NCBI GenBank assembly: GCA_016617855.1
Contig: JAECUM010009825.1
Coordinates: 1 to 64,000, forward strand
Origin: Megalonaias nervosa
Taxonomy: Eukaryota > Mollusca > Bivalvia > Unionida > Unionidae
Reading direction: 5' to 3'
Length of the DNA stretch: 64,000 bases
Both the position numbers and the translations under genes were made by a program. Under the pieces are notes generated by a model, which was not told the origin of the DNA, made no database searches, and saw only the letters and a program-made list of their open reading frames with translations. Below, one piece after another: positions 63,850-64,000 of this stretch (within the stretch, counting starts at the first letter, position 1; the number at the start of each line of letters is the position of its first letter).

Positions 63850-64000
63850 TGGCATCCAATATATCTGGTGGAATAAAAACCGGGAAAGCCCTAGGAAGAA
63901 CCTCCTAAACACGGAAAACTACTGGCAAGCTTTCTCTCATACCACGTTGGCCGTTCCCGAGGTTCGAACCCACAGAGGCGAGATGTCGGAGATCAGTAAA
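63850..64000 (-). mobile_element. tRNA-derived SINE, cut by window end
   Basis: On the minus strand, B box GTGGGTTCGAACCTC (63,960-63,974) is followed by GGCCAACGTGGTATGAGAGA and TAGTTTTCCGTG blocks, the same body as the SINE at 8,146. The A box is at or beyond the window edge. Confidence 0.75.

Overview
The window is eukaryotic nuclear DNA: AT-rich, mostly non-coding, with spliced genes, tRNA-derived SINEs, LINE fragments, DNA-transposon MITEs, long (TA)n microsatellites and degraded Polinton/adintovirus-like sequence. A marine invertebrate, most likely a mollusc, is my inference from this repeat mix. No single marker proves it.

The main organising feature is an old tandem segmental duplication. 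Copy A runs from about 7.66 to 29.1 kb and copy B from about 32.69 to 60.7 kb, with a spacing of roughly 25-26 kb. Copy A carries a complete five-exon minus-strand gene (9,393-18,006). It encodes a 416-residue secreted protein with two short helical repeats (YLxxxPxL...HxxxxGxxExR) followed by a beta-rich region with DHGRELQ and YNPTEAGGRDD motifs. All splice sites are consensus and all intron phases agree. Copy B holds its pseudogene (34,797-44,082): exon 4 is missing, the last exon has stops and a frameshift, exon 3 is shortened, and the exon 1 splice donor is lost.

The left flank (1-7.6 kb) holds an LTR-like dispersed repeat, a divergent ~130-bp tandem repeat, and a decayed minus-strand block of virus-like transposon genes: pX-like core protein, adenain-type protease, Cys4 zinc-ribbon protein, PLA2-like protein and integrase. 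An unrecognised plus-strand ORF faces this block. A second virus-like remnant, with a family B DNA polymerase and a capsid-protein fragment, lies in copy A at 20.6-22.6 kb. SINE insertions in copy A have matching empty sites in copy B, so they arrived after the duplication.

Arrays of 51-bp and 46-bp repeats end copy A (26.0-29.1 kb) and recur in reduced form in copy B (58.6-60.7 kb). Between 51.7 and 58.5 kb copy B has sequence absent from copy A. This includes at least three exons, joined in phase, of a minus-strand gene for a single-pass membrane protein. The right end (61-64 kb) has a LINE reverse transcriptase relic, a clean 49-bp minisatellite and a SINE cut by the window edge. DNA-transposon remnants with inspected ends include a 171-bp hAT MITE and a 319-bp TIR element, both with perfect 8-bp target duplications, a 130-bp element with perfect 39-bp arms, and a ~1-kb TIR element.
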